Positions 42,009-49,509 of a stretch of 64,000 bases of DNA are shown here, piece by piece. This DNA is from HGM04593 sp045647885 (GTDB taxonomy: Bacteria; Bacteroidota; Bacteroidia; Bacteroidales; Bacteroidaceae). The translations under genes and the position numbers were made by a program. Numbering within the stretch: the first letter of the stretch is position 1; the number at the start of each line of letters is the position of its first letter. Below the pieces are notes generated by a model. That model was not told where the DNA came from, did not search any database, and worked only from the letters and a program-made list of their open reading frames with translations. The DNA is taken from assembly GCA_045647885.1 (NCBI GenBank), contig JAZRMX010000037.1:1-64000 (forward strand). The letters run 5' to 3'.

Positions 42009-42503
42009 TTACGCTTTAATTTTATTAAATCCTTTAAATACGCCCAAAAGGCTCAAAATTGCTGCTGCAAGAGACACTGCCAAAAGAACATAAAGAACAT
42101 AGAGGCAAACGTCTGTGAGAACAAGGATTGTTGTATCCTCGAACACAGTACCATTGATAAGGATGGGCTCCGATGAAGAGAATGCATAAGCAACAACAAA
42201 GAGTGCCACCAACGCCAACAATGCACCGAGGCTCTTGATAGCGCCTTTAGGGTTGGCAACCATATTTGCGCCGAACTGCATCAAACCGAACACAGCCACA
42301 CATACAATGGTAATTGCCATCAAAGCATACATCCAGTACATCAACAAGTCGGTGTATTGAGGGTCGGTAACAAAAGCACCACCTGTCACGCTCGACTGGT
42401 TGTCGTAGCCTACGCCGTAGAACATAACAAGCACAACCGCTGTTATGGCCATCAGGCCGAGGAAGATGTACGATGATATTTTACTTGAAACTTCAGCTTT
42501 CAT
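42009..42503 (-). CDS. Four-TM membrane protein of the ExbB/ExbD cluster
   Basis: The 164-residue protein of unknown function has four predicted transmembrane helices (about 12-30, 53-75, 88-107 and 128-155). There is no signal peptide and no recognised motif. It lies between exbB and the first exbD with gaps of 27 and 5 bp, so it is translated with them. It may be an accessory subunit of the energy-transducing complex. That role is inferred from position only. Confidence 0.75.
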   Translation of the reverse strand: MKAEVSSKISSYIFLGLMAITAVVLVMFYGVGYDNQSSVTGGAFVTDPQYTDLLMYWMYALMAITIVCVAVFGLMQFGANMVANPKGAIKSLGALLALVALFVVAYAFSSSEPILINGTVFEDTTILVLTDVCLYVLYVLLAVSLAAAILSLLGVFKGFNKIKA

Positions 42504-42530
42504 AATTTTTTATATTTAGAGCTGTTAAAA

Positions 42531-43355
42531 TTACTTCTTGAGGTTATACTTTGTAAGAAGGTCGAGGAGAACGATTGAAGAATCCTCCATATCGGCTGTG
42601 ATAGCCTCAATCTTACCAAGGATGTAGTTGTAGAACAACTGAAGGATAAGAGCTACGACAATACCGTAGATTGTGGTAATCAAGGCCACCTTCATACCGC
42701 CGGCAACGATAGTCGGAGAGATATCACCGGCACGCTGAATTTCGTCGAACGCCATAACCATACCGATCACAGTACCCAAGAATCCGAGAGAGGGAGCCAT
42801 AGCGATAAGAAGAGTAATCCAAGAACAACCCTTCTCGAGAAGACCGCTCTGTACGCTACCGTAAGAAACAACTGAACGCTCAACTGTGTCAAGACCCTCG
42901 TCGATACGCATCAAGCCCTGATAGCAGATAGCTGCAACGGGACCTGCAGTATTACGGCAGATGTCTTTTGCTTTCTCAACATCTTTAGCCTCGAGAGCAA
43001 CAGCGATAGCCTCCATAAGTTTCTTTGTGTTAACCTGAGCAAGGCTCAAATAGATAATACGCTCGATACAGAATGCCAAACCGATAACCATTGCGATGGC
43101 AACCAATGACATAAACGCAGCATCACCCTCGATGAACTTTGTCTTGAGGATCTTGTGGAAACCTTCCTGAGCAGCCTCCTCCACAACAGCGGGAGCCTCC
43201 TCGGCAACGGGAGCCTCTTCAACAGCTGTAGAATCAGTAGCTGTAGAATCACTAACTTCTGTAGCTACAGGAGCAACTTCGTCCTGAGCATAAACCATTT
43301 GGGTACCGAATGTAAACATACCCAACATTGCAACGATTGCAAAAAGCTTTTTCAT
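42531..43355 (-). CDS. exbB: ExbB/TolQ/MotA-type proton channel protein
   Basis: The 274-residue protein has a signal-like first helix (1-23), an unusual acidic Ala/Glu/Val-rich linker (about 28-65, many repeats like EEAPVAEEAPA), then the three-helix TolQ/ExbB core. This core contains WITLLIAMAPSLGFLGTVIGMVMAFDEI and SPTIVAGGMKVALITTIYGIVVALILQLFYN, the family signature. It heads the exbB-4TM-exbD-exbD unit just downstream of tRNA-Ser. Confidence 0.94.
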   Translation of the reverse strand: MKKLFAIVAMLGMFTFGTQMVYAQDEVAPVATEVSDSTATDSTAVEEAPVAEEAPAVVEEAAQEGFHKILKTKFIEGDAAFMSLVAIAMVIGLAFCIERIIYLSLAQVNTKKLMEAIAVALEAKDVEKAKDICRNTAGPVAAICYQGLMRIDEGLDTVERSVVSYGSVQSGLLEKGCSWITLLIAMAPSLGFLGTVIGMVMAFDEIQRAGDISPTIVAGGMKVALITTIYGIVVALILQLFYNYILGKIEAITADMEDSSIVLLDLLTKYNLKK

Positions 43356-43408
43356 TGTGTGTAATTTTTAGAAATTGATATTTTAAGTTAATATTATCTC
43401 AAAAATTG

Positions 43409-43496
43409 CGGAAAGAGGGGGATTCGAACCCCCGATACGCTTTTGACGTATACACGCTTTCCAGGCGTGCCTCTTCAGCCACTCGAGCACCTTTCC
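43409..43496 (-). tRNA. tRNA-Ser (anticodon GGA)
   Basis: This 88-nt cloverleaf lies on the minus strand. The acceptor GGAAAGG pairs with TCTTTCC, the discriminator is G, and no CCA is encoded. The anticodon arm CGCCT-GGA-AAGCG gives GGA. A long variable arm (TATACGTCAAAAGCGTAT region) identifies a class II serine tRNA, and the T arm has GGTTCGAATCC. Confidence 0.95.
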
Positions 43497-43565
43497 CAAC
43501 AGAGCAAGCCCTTTATCAGGAGCGCAAGGTACAAAAAAAATTGTAAACAGCACTCCATCTCACGA

Positions 43566-43573
43566 CAAAAGTA
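43566..43573 (-). promoter_or_regulatory. Candidate -7 box for tRNA-Ser
   Basis: TACTTTTG on the minus strand, 70 bp before the tRNA 5' end, in an AT-rich gap of 254 bp. No clear -33 element. Confidence 0.35.
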
Positions 43574-43721
43574 ATTTATTTTTTTTAATGCATAAACATT
43601 TATTATAAAAACCTTTTGCGAAAAGGGCAAAAAAGCGGATAAAGCGCACTTTTTTAACAAATTTATATCCTTATAAACGGATAAAAAGGCAAGAAATTAT
43701 ATTCTTTATCGATTTATTCAC

Positions 43722-43729
43722 TAAATTTG
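43722..43729 (+). promoter_or_regulatory. Candidate -7 box for lpxK-punA-thiL
   Basis: TAAATTTG fits TAnnTTTG and lies 21 bp before the lpxK ATG. Confidence 0.5.
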
Positions 43730-43750
43730 CATTTAAAGAAACGCGCACAG

Positions 43751-44824
43751 ATGCAGCAGAAAAAAAGCATACTAAAAACCATAGGCGATGCGATAAACCC
43801 ATACGGGTGGGTTACCTATTTAAGAAACAAAGCCTTCGACAACGGGAGCCTCGAGAGCAAAGCTTTCGACCTGCCCATAATCTGCATAGGCAACATAAGT
43901 GTGGGCGGCACAGGCAAAACCCCTCACACCGAATACCTTATAAAACTACTTAAAGGCCGCGTAAAAACCGCAGTACTGAGTCGCGGATACGGGCGTAAGA
44001 GCAGAGGCTACATAAAAGCCGGAGCCGACACTCCTATGCCACAGATAGGCGACGAACCCTACCAGATTAAGCAGAAATACCCCGACATAACAGTAGCCGT
44101 GTGCGAAAAGCGCGTGACTGGCGTTGAGAACCTGCTGATGGAGAAAGAAAAGCCCGAAGCCATACTCCTCGACGACGCCTACCAGCACCGCCACATAAAA
44201 GCCGGGCTCTACATACTGCTGGTAGACAGCAACCGCCCCATCTGGAACGACAGCCTGCTGCCCTTCGGGCGACTGCGTGAAAGCGACAAAGGAGCCTGTC
44301 GTGCCGATGTTGTAATAATCACAAAGTGCAGCAAAGACATCACCCGGTCAGAAATGGAAAAATGCAAGGCACTCCTGAAAACAAAAGAGGGCACACCCGT
44401 GTTTTTCTCTACAGTAGAGTACGGCACACCCTACCCCCTCTTCCCCGAAACCGCGAAGGAGAGCTACCGCGCCGGCAAGGAGAGCAACATATTGCTGCTC
44501 ACAGGAATAGCAAAGCCCGGGCCGCTTAAGAAAGAGGTTGAAAAGAGTGGAGCGAAAGTAAAGCTTATGCAATACCCCGACCACCACAACTTCAGCGACA
44601 GCGACATAGGAAACATAGCCGCAGAGCTTGCCCGTATGCCCGAGGAGAGCATAATACTCACCACAGAAAAAGACGCGACAAGGCTGCGCGACGCCGCGCT
44701 GCCACAAGCGACCAAAAAGAGCATTTATGTAATACCCATAGAGGTAAAGATACTTAACAAAGAAGGAGATAAGTTTAACCAAATAATTATAGATTATGTT
44801 ACAGAAAATTCAAGAAACAGCTAA
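43751..44824 (+). CDS. lpxK: Tetraacyldisaccharide 4'-kinase LpxK
   Basis: LpxK phosphorylates the 4' position of the lipid A disaccharide at the inner membrane. The ATG at 43751 gives 357 residues; the frame's earlier TTG lies inside the promoter box. An N-terminal amphipathic helix precedes the P-loop NISVGGTGKTPHTEYL near 52, and LSRGYGRKSRGY and LLDDAYQHRHIKAGL follow, as in the family. It overlaps punA by 29 bp. Confidence 0.94.
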   Translation: MQQKKSILKTIGDAINPYGWVTYLRNKAFDNGSLESKAFDLPIICIGNISVGGTGKTPHTEYLIKLLKGRVKTAVLSRGYGRKSRGYIKAGADTPMPQIGDEPYQIKQKYPDITVAVCEKRVTGVENLLMEKEKPEAILLDDAYQHRHIKAGLYILLVDSNRPIWNDSLLPFGRLRESDKGACRADVVIITKCSKDITRSEMEKCKALLKTKEGTPVFFSTVEYGTPYPLFPETAKESYRAGKESNILLLTGIAKPGPLKKEVEKSGAKVKLMQYPDHHNFSDSDIGNIAAELARMPEESIILTTEKDATRLRDAALPQATKKSIYVIPIEVKILNKEGDKFNQIIIDYVTENSRNS

Positions 44825-45605
44825 TTTTTTGAAGGCTAAAATGACCACAGCTCCCGAAACCGCAATAATTCTGGGAACAGGTCTCGGCAGTCTCGTAAAC
44901 GAAATTACAGACAAATACGAAATAAAATACGAAGAGATACCCAACTTCCCCCTCTCAACCGTCGAGGGACACTCGGGCAAGCTCATCTTCGGCAAGCTTG
45001 GCAACAAGGACATTATGGCAATGCAGGGCCGCTTCCACTTCTACGAGGGCTACTCAATGAAAGAGGTAACCTTCCCCGTGCGCGTAATGCGCGAGCTGGG
45101 CATAAAAACCCTCTTTGTATCTAACGCTGCCGGCGGTATGAACCCCGACTTCATCATCGGCGACCTTATGATAATAAACGACCACATAAATATGTTCCCC
45201 GAGCACCCCTTGCGTGGCAAGAACATCCCCTACGGTGACCGTTTCCCCGATATGAGCCAAGCCTACAGTCGCGAGCTCATAGCTATGGCAAAGGAGATTG
45301 CAGCCTAGAATGGCATACGCGTGGTAGAGGGAGTATACCTCGGCACACAGGGCCCCACATTTGAGACACCCGCCGAGTACCGTATGTTCCACCGTATGGG
45401 CGGCGACGCAGTGGGTATGTCCACCGTACCCGAGGTTATCGTAGCACGCCACTGCGGCATCAGAGTATTCGGTATCTCTGTAATCACCGACCTCGGCGTA
45501 GAGGGCATCGTTGTAGAGGTAAGCCACGAGGAGGTACAGAAGGCTGCCGACGAGGCACAGCCCCGTATGACCACCATCTTCCGCGAAATTGTAAACAGAG
45601 CATAA
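44796..45605 (+). pseudogene. punA: Purine nucleoside phosphorylase interrupted by an in-frame TAG
   Basis: The frame encodes a 269-residue trimeric-type PNP, which splits purine nucleosides with phosphate, but codon 171 (45306-45308) is TAG. The upstream 170 residues carry IILGTGLGSLVNEI, PLSTVEGHSGKLIFGKLG, MQGRFHFYEGY and VSNAAGGMNPDFIIGDLM. The downstream part keeps the same frame with EGVYLGTQGPTFETPAEYRM and VGMSTVPEVIVARH, plus a normal end. Only one codon is affected and both parts look conserved, so this is a recent nonsense mutation, an assembly error or suppressed translation. At the position of human Asn243 the sequence reads Asp (SVITD). It lies between lpxK and thiL. Confidence 0.85.
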
Positions 45606-45620
45606 CCCCACAACCAATAT

Positions 45621-46652
45621 ATGAACACAAACAAACGCACCGAAATATCCACTTTAGGAGAATTCGGGTTGATAAGACACCTTACATCGAGCATCACCCT
45701 CGGCAACAAAGAGAGCCTGTCGGGGGTGGGCGACGATGCCGCCATACTCAACTTCAGCAGCGACGACGAGGTACTCGTCAGCACCGACCTGCTTATGGAG
45801 GGAATAAACTTCGACCTCACATACTTCCCTCTCAAGCACCTCGGCTACAAGGCTGCAATGGCAAATTTCTCCGATATCTACGCAATGAACGGCACGCCCA
45901 AACAGATAACCGTGTCGCTTGCCCTCAGCAAGAAATTCTGCATTGAAGACCTCGAAGATTTCTACGAAGGCCTTAAACTCGCCTGCAGCCAGCACGGCGT
46001 AGACATTGTGGGCGGCGACACAAGCGCATCGGTAACCGGCCTTGCCATAAGCATAACCGTAATAGGCACCGCGCCCAAAGGAACAAGCATCAAGCGCAAC
46101 GGCGCAAAAGAGACCGACCTCATTTGCGTAAGCGGCAACCTCGGCGCAGCATATATGGGCCTGCAACTGCTCGAACGCGAGAAAATAGCCACAGCAGGAA
46201 AAGATGTTCAGCCCGACTTTGCCGGCAAAGAGTACATTCTCGAACGCCAGCTCAAGCCCGAGGCACGCAAGGAGATTATTGAAAGACTGCGCGAAGAGAA
46301 CATCAAGCCCACAGCAATGATAGACATATCCGACGGCCTCTCCTCGGAACTTATGCACATCTGCACCCAAAGCAAGGCAGGCTGCCGCATATACGAGGAG
46401 CGTATACCCATCGACTACCAGACTGCCATTATGGCCGAGGAATTGAACCTCAACGTAATAACCTGCGCCCTTAACGGTGGCGAGGACTACGAACTACTGT
46501 TCACCGTACCCATAGCCGACCACGAAAAAGTATCGGCAATGAAAGATGTGAGAGTAATAGGCCACATAGTAGACGAAAGTATGGGCCTCGCACTAATCAC
46601 ACGCGACGGCGTGGAGATGGAGCTCAAGGCACAAGGATGGGTAAAAGAGTAA
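45621..46652 (+). CDS. thiL: Thiamine-monophosphate kinase
   Basis: ThiL makes thiamine diphosphate from the monophosphate. The 343-residue protein shows the PurM/ThiL fold motifs: SGVGDDAAILNF near 34, VSTDLLMEGINFDL, ANFSDIYAMNGTPKQI, VGGDTSAS near 132 and IDISDGLSSELMHI near 235, plus ALNGGEDYELLFT. It follows punA by 15 bp, so it is probably in the lpxK operon. Confidence 0.95.
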   Translation: MNTNKRTEISTLGEFGLIRHLTSSITLGNKESLSGVGDDAAILNFSSDDEVLVSTDLLMEGINFDLTYFPLKHLGYKAAMANFSDIYAMNGTPKQITVSLALSKKFCIEDLEDFYEGLKLACSQHGVDIVGGDTSASVTGLAISITVIGTAPKGTSIKRNGAKETDLICVSGNLGAAYMGLQLLEREKIATAGKDVQPDFAGKEYILERQLKPEARKEIIERLREENIKPTAMIDISDGLSSELMHICTQSKAGCRIYEERIPIDYQTAIMAEELNLNVITCALNGGEDYELLFTVPIADHEKVSAMKDVRVIGHIVDESMGLALITRDGVEMELKAQGWVKE

Positions 46653-46662
46653 CCACAGCACG

Positions 46663-46884
46663 ATGATACTGCACCACATAATACAAACAATCTTTGTAAT
46701 TGCCGGAGCAACCGCCCTGGCAGCAGCAATCCTCGACTGGGAGTGGTTCTTTGCGTCGGCAAACGCCGAATTCATAGTAAAAAGGCTCGGACGCAAGCGC
46801 AGCCGCATACTCTACGGCGCAATAGGAATCACACTCATCGCCACAGCAGTACTCTTTTATTATAAGGTAAAGGCTTTGGCATAA
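46663..46884 (+). CDS. Small two-TM membrane protein resembling Imm17
   Basis: The 73-residue protein has two transmembrane helices (about 5-23 and 50-67) joined by a basic loop: DWEWFFASANAEFIVKRLGRKRSRILYG. The DWxWFF and LGRKxSRILY pattern resembles the immunity protein 17 family. That family was predicted from toxin-immunity loci but is also found alone as a conserved small protein. No toxin gene is nearby. It follows thiL by 10 bp and is the last gene before a strong terminator. Confidence 0.6.
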   Translation: MILHHIIQTIFVIAGATALAAAILDWEWFFASANAEFIVKRLGRKRSRILYGAIGITLIATAVLFYYKVKALA

Positions 46885-46904
46885 ATTTCACAATTTTATC
46901 CCAC

Positions 46905-46940
46905 AAAAAACGGTTGTGTAGCAATACACAACCGTTTTTT
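46905..46940 (+). terminator. Terminator of the lpxK-thiL operon
   Basis: AAAAAACGGTTGTGTA and its exact complement TACACAACCGTTTTTT form a 16-bp stem around GCAA, ending in six T. Confidence 0.95.
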
Positions 46941-46986
46941 ATGTTTTACACCCGCTATTGCATTTTTTAACATTATTTAACTAAAC

Positions 46987-47021
46987 GGGGGGGGTAATTA
47001 CAATACTTATAGTTAATTTTG
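46987..47021 (+). promoter_or_regulatory. Promoter of the first BspA gene, with a G8 tract at the -33 position
   Basis: TAATTTTG at 47014-47021 is a good -7 box 53 bp before the ATG. A run of eight G (46987-46994) ends exactly where the -33 TTG should end, 19 nt upstream. Confidence 0.55.
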
Positions 47022-47073
47022 TGAAATTAAGGGAATTATAGATATAAAAAACGATAAAATAAATTTTACATAT

Positions 47074-49482
47074 ATGAAAAAGATTTACTTAAAATCCCTG
47101 CTCGCGGCCCTCTTGTTGCTGTGCAGCACCATTGCAAGTGCCCACTACTTTGAAGTCGATGGCATTTATTACAACATTACGTCGATTACCGACAAAACCG
47201 TTGCTGTAACTTACAAAGGAAGTTATTATAGCCAATATTCCAATGAATACAGCGGCGCGGTAACCATCCCGGCAAGCGTTACTTACAACGGAACCACTTA
47301 CAGCGTAACAAGCATTGAAAGATGGGCGTTCCAGGATTGCAGCAGCCTTGTAAGCGTAACTATTCCCAACAGCGTAACAACAATTGAATACGGCGCGTTC
47401 GAGGGTTGCAGCAACCTTGCAAGCGTAACTATACCTAACAGCGTAACAACTATTGAAGTCGACGCGTTCTATAATTGCACAAGCCTTGCAAGCGTAACTA
47501 TACCTAACAGCGTAACAACGATTGAAAGCGGCGCGTTCAGAAATTGCACAAGCCTTACAAGCGTAACTATACCTAACAGCGTAACAACGATTGGAAGCTA
47601 CGCGTTTGGAGAGTGCACAAACCTCGCAAGCGTTACTATCCCCAACAGCGTAACAACTATTGGAGAAAGCGCGTTCAGTGGGTGCAGCAGCCTTACAAGC
47701 GTAACTATACCCAACAGCGTAACAAGCATAGGCAATAATGCTTTCCGTGGCAACACCACTATGGAGAGCGTAACCATCCCGGCAAGCGTAACAAGCATAG
47801 GTGAGTGTGCATTCAGCGGCTGCAGCAACCTCACAAGCATCTATGCCGAAAGCAGCCTACCCTCTTGGCTTGCCAGCGATGCCTTTGCCGAGCACTACAA
47901 CAGTGCAACACTCTATATTCCTGCCGGCACAAAAGAGGCATACTCTTCAACAACACCGCAAAGGGAGGATTACGAGGTTACCGTTCCCAAAACAAACTTC
48001 AACAACCTGCAAGGCGCAATAAAGAGTTGCAATACTAATGCATCATATAAAACAGTATATGTTGCTACACAGAACCCTGATGTTACCGGTATCCTTTACG
48101 GCTCCGATTATCTGTTAGCTTATACCAGTGAGAAGAATACTTCAAGACTGCCTTCGGCGACCTTCGGTATTACCGGTACAAATAGTGGCCGATACAAGAT
48201 TGCTCTTGTTACTGCACCCTGGTTCATCAAGGACTATAACGATACAATTGTAGACCCTGAAAGCCCCGACAACCCTGCTGCTGAATATCCTAAATATCGT
48301 AAATCTTACCTGCGTGTGAGTGTATCGCAAAACAACGAGCTAAAAGGAATGTTCCCCAGCGACTCGGTAAAATTGAGAGGCCTCAGTCCTCGTTATGGCG
48401 TGCTTGCAACAAGCGCAATAACACCCGACACCGCGCGTATCGACACCATCTTCTTGAAAGATACAAACGGAGAAGACTTTATTTTCGACCTAAAGAACAG
48501 CGGTTTTATTTATAATACAGACCTTCCTAATTCTATAGATGTAAAGGTAGAACTGCTTGCTCCTGTCTATAAGAGAAACATTGCTTATACGGCTATGAGC
48601 AGCAACCACTACGCACACCGTTTCTTGCTCGACCAGATAATGCTCGTTCCTGTTGATGACAAAAAGATTGTATCAACCGTTTACTGGAGCAATTTCGCAA
48701 ACATCGTGGAGATGGAGCCTACTACACTCCCCGGCGACATCACCGGCGATGGAATTGTAAACGTGGGTGATATCACAACCATTGCTTCTATGATTCTCGA
48801 CGAGTCTTTGATGAACGATGCCGCAGATATTAACAACGATGGTATTGTGAACGTGGGTGATATTACAACACTCGTTAGTATGATTCTTGGTTCCAACTCA
48901 GCTCCTGTCCGCGCAGCTGCTACTCGCTCTGCCGACGCACCCGTTGTTTCTGCAAGCTTTGACGATGAAGGAACAATGCTCATAAACGTTGCTAACCCCG
49001 GTTATCCCTTCACAGCTGCGCAGTTCGACCTCTCATTCGAGGGTGGCATCAGCGTAGTTACCGATGGTGAGTACTTTGATATATTCTTGGGAAGCCGCAC
49101 AACAAGCCGTAACCACAGCGAGCCCGAGTGCAACACCCAGCCCGACGGTTCACTCCGCGTGGTTATCCTCTCTTTGAAGAACAAGAACTTCACTGGCGAG
49201 GAGGGTGACATTGCTAATATCAACCTCGATGTTACAGGTGTTGCCGATGGTGAGTACAAGTACACCATCAAGAACATCGTTCTTTCTGACCCCCAGTCAA
49301 AGATTAAATATCCTGCCGATGTTGAGGGTTCACTTTGGGTAACTGCTACAGGTATCGACAGCATTGCTGCTGATGGCGAGAACGCTAACGAGGCTATCTA
49401 CGACCTCAGCGGCCGCAAGGTAACAGAAACCATTAAAGGCAAAATCTATATTCTAAAGGGTATCAAGTTCATTGCTCAGTAA
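47074..49482 (+). CDS. BspA-like leucine-rich-repeat surface protein with dockerin and cohesin-like domains (first)
   Basis: This is an 802-residue secreted protein. The signal peptide spans about 1-23. LRR_5/BspA repeats of 23 residues (about 70-285) share the pattern SVTIPNSVTTI...AFxxCTSL. An unrecognised domain of about 240 residues (about 292-538) follows. A dockerin-type pair of calcium loops lies at about 552-608 (DITGDGIVNVGD, DINNDGIVNVGD). A cohesin-like beta-sandwich occupies about 620-755 and a C-terminal sorting-like tail contains IYDLSGRKV. The unknown domain interrupts the LRR cap: KEAYSS and YWSNFANIVE, adjacent in the neighbouring paralogue, are separated here. BspA-type proteins bind host or bacterial surfaces; the ligand is unknown. 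Confidence 0.88.
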   Translation: MKKIYLKSLLAALLLLCSTIASAHYFEVDGIYYNITSITDKTVAVTYKGSYYSQYSNEYSGAVTIPASVTYNGTTYSVTSIERWAFQDCSSLVSVTIPNSVTTIEYGAFEGCSNLASVTIPNSVTTIEVDAFYNCTSLASVTIPNSVTTIESGAFRNCTSLTSVTIPNSVTTIGSYAFGECTNLASVTIPNSVTTIGESAFSGCSSLTSVTIPNSVTSIGNNAFRGNTTMESVTIPASVTSIGECAFSGCSNLTSIYAESSLPSWLASDAFAEHYNSATLYIPAGTKEAYSSTTPQREDYEVTVPKTNFNNLQGAIKSCNTNASYKTVYVATQNPDVTGILYGSDYLLAYTSEKNTSRLPSATFGITGTNSGRYKIALVTAPWFIKDYNDTIVDPESPDNPAAEYPKYRKSYLRVSVSQNNELKGMFPSDSVKLRGLSPRYGVLATSAITPDTARIDTIFLKDTNGEDFIFDLKNSGFIYNTDLPNSIDVKVELLAPVYKRNIAYTAMSSNHYAHRFLLDQIMLVPVDDKKIVSTVYWSNFANIVEMEPTTLPGDITGDGIVNVGDITTIASMILDESLMNDAADINNDGIVNVGDITTLVSMILGSNSAPVRAAATRSADAPVVSASFDDEGTMLINVANPGYPFTAAQFDLSFEGGISVVTDGEYFDIFLGSRTTSRNHSEPECNTQPDGSLRVVILSLKNKNFTGEEGDIANINLDVTGVADGEYKYTIKNIVLSDPQSKIKYPADVEGSLWVTATGIDSIAADGENANEAIYDLSGRKVTETIKGKIYILKGIKFIAQ
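47316..47800 (+). repeat. Tandem 69-bp repeats encoding LRR units
   Basis: About seven copies of a 69-bp unit, each with a close variant of AGCGTAACTATACCTAACAG, encode the 23-residue LRR units. Several adjacent copies differ at only a few bases, so copy number may change by slippage or recombination. Confidence 0.9.
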
Positions 49483-49509
49483 CATATTGTTAAAAGTAAA
49501 TCCAAACAT

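Noticed and set aside
45306..45308. Genome-wide recoding of TAG
   Set aside because: The CPBP gene appears to end normally at TAG (25616-25618), and no other core gene in the window has an internal TAG.
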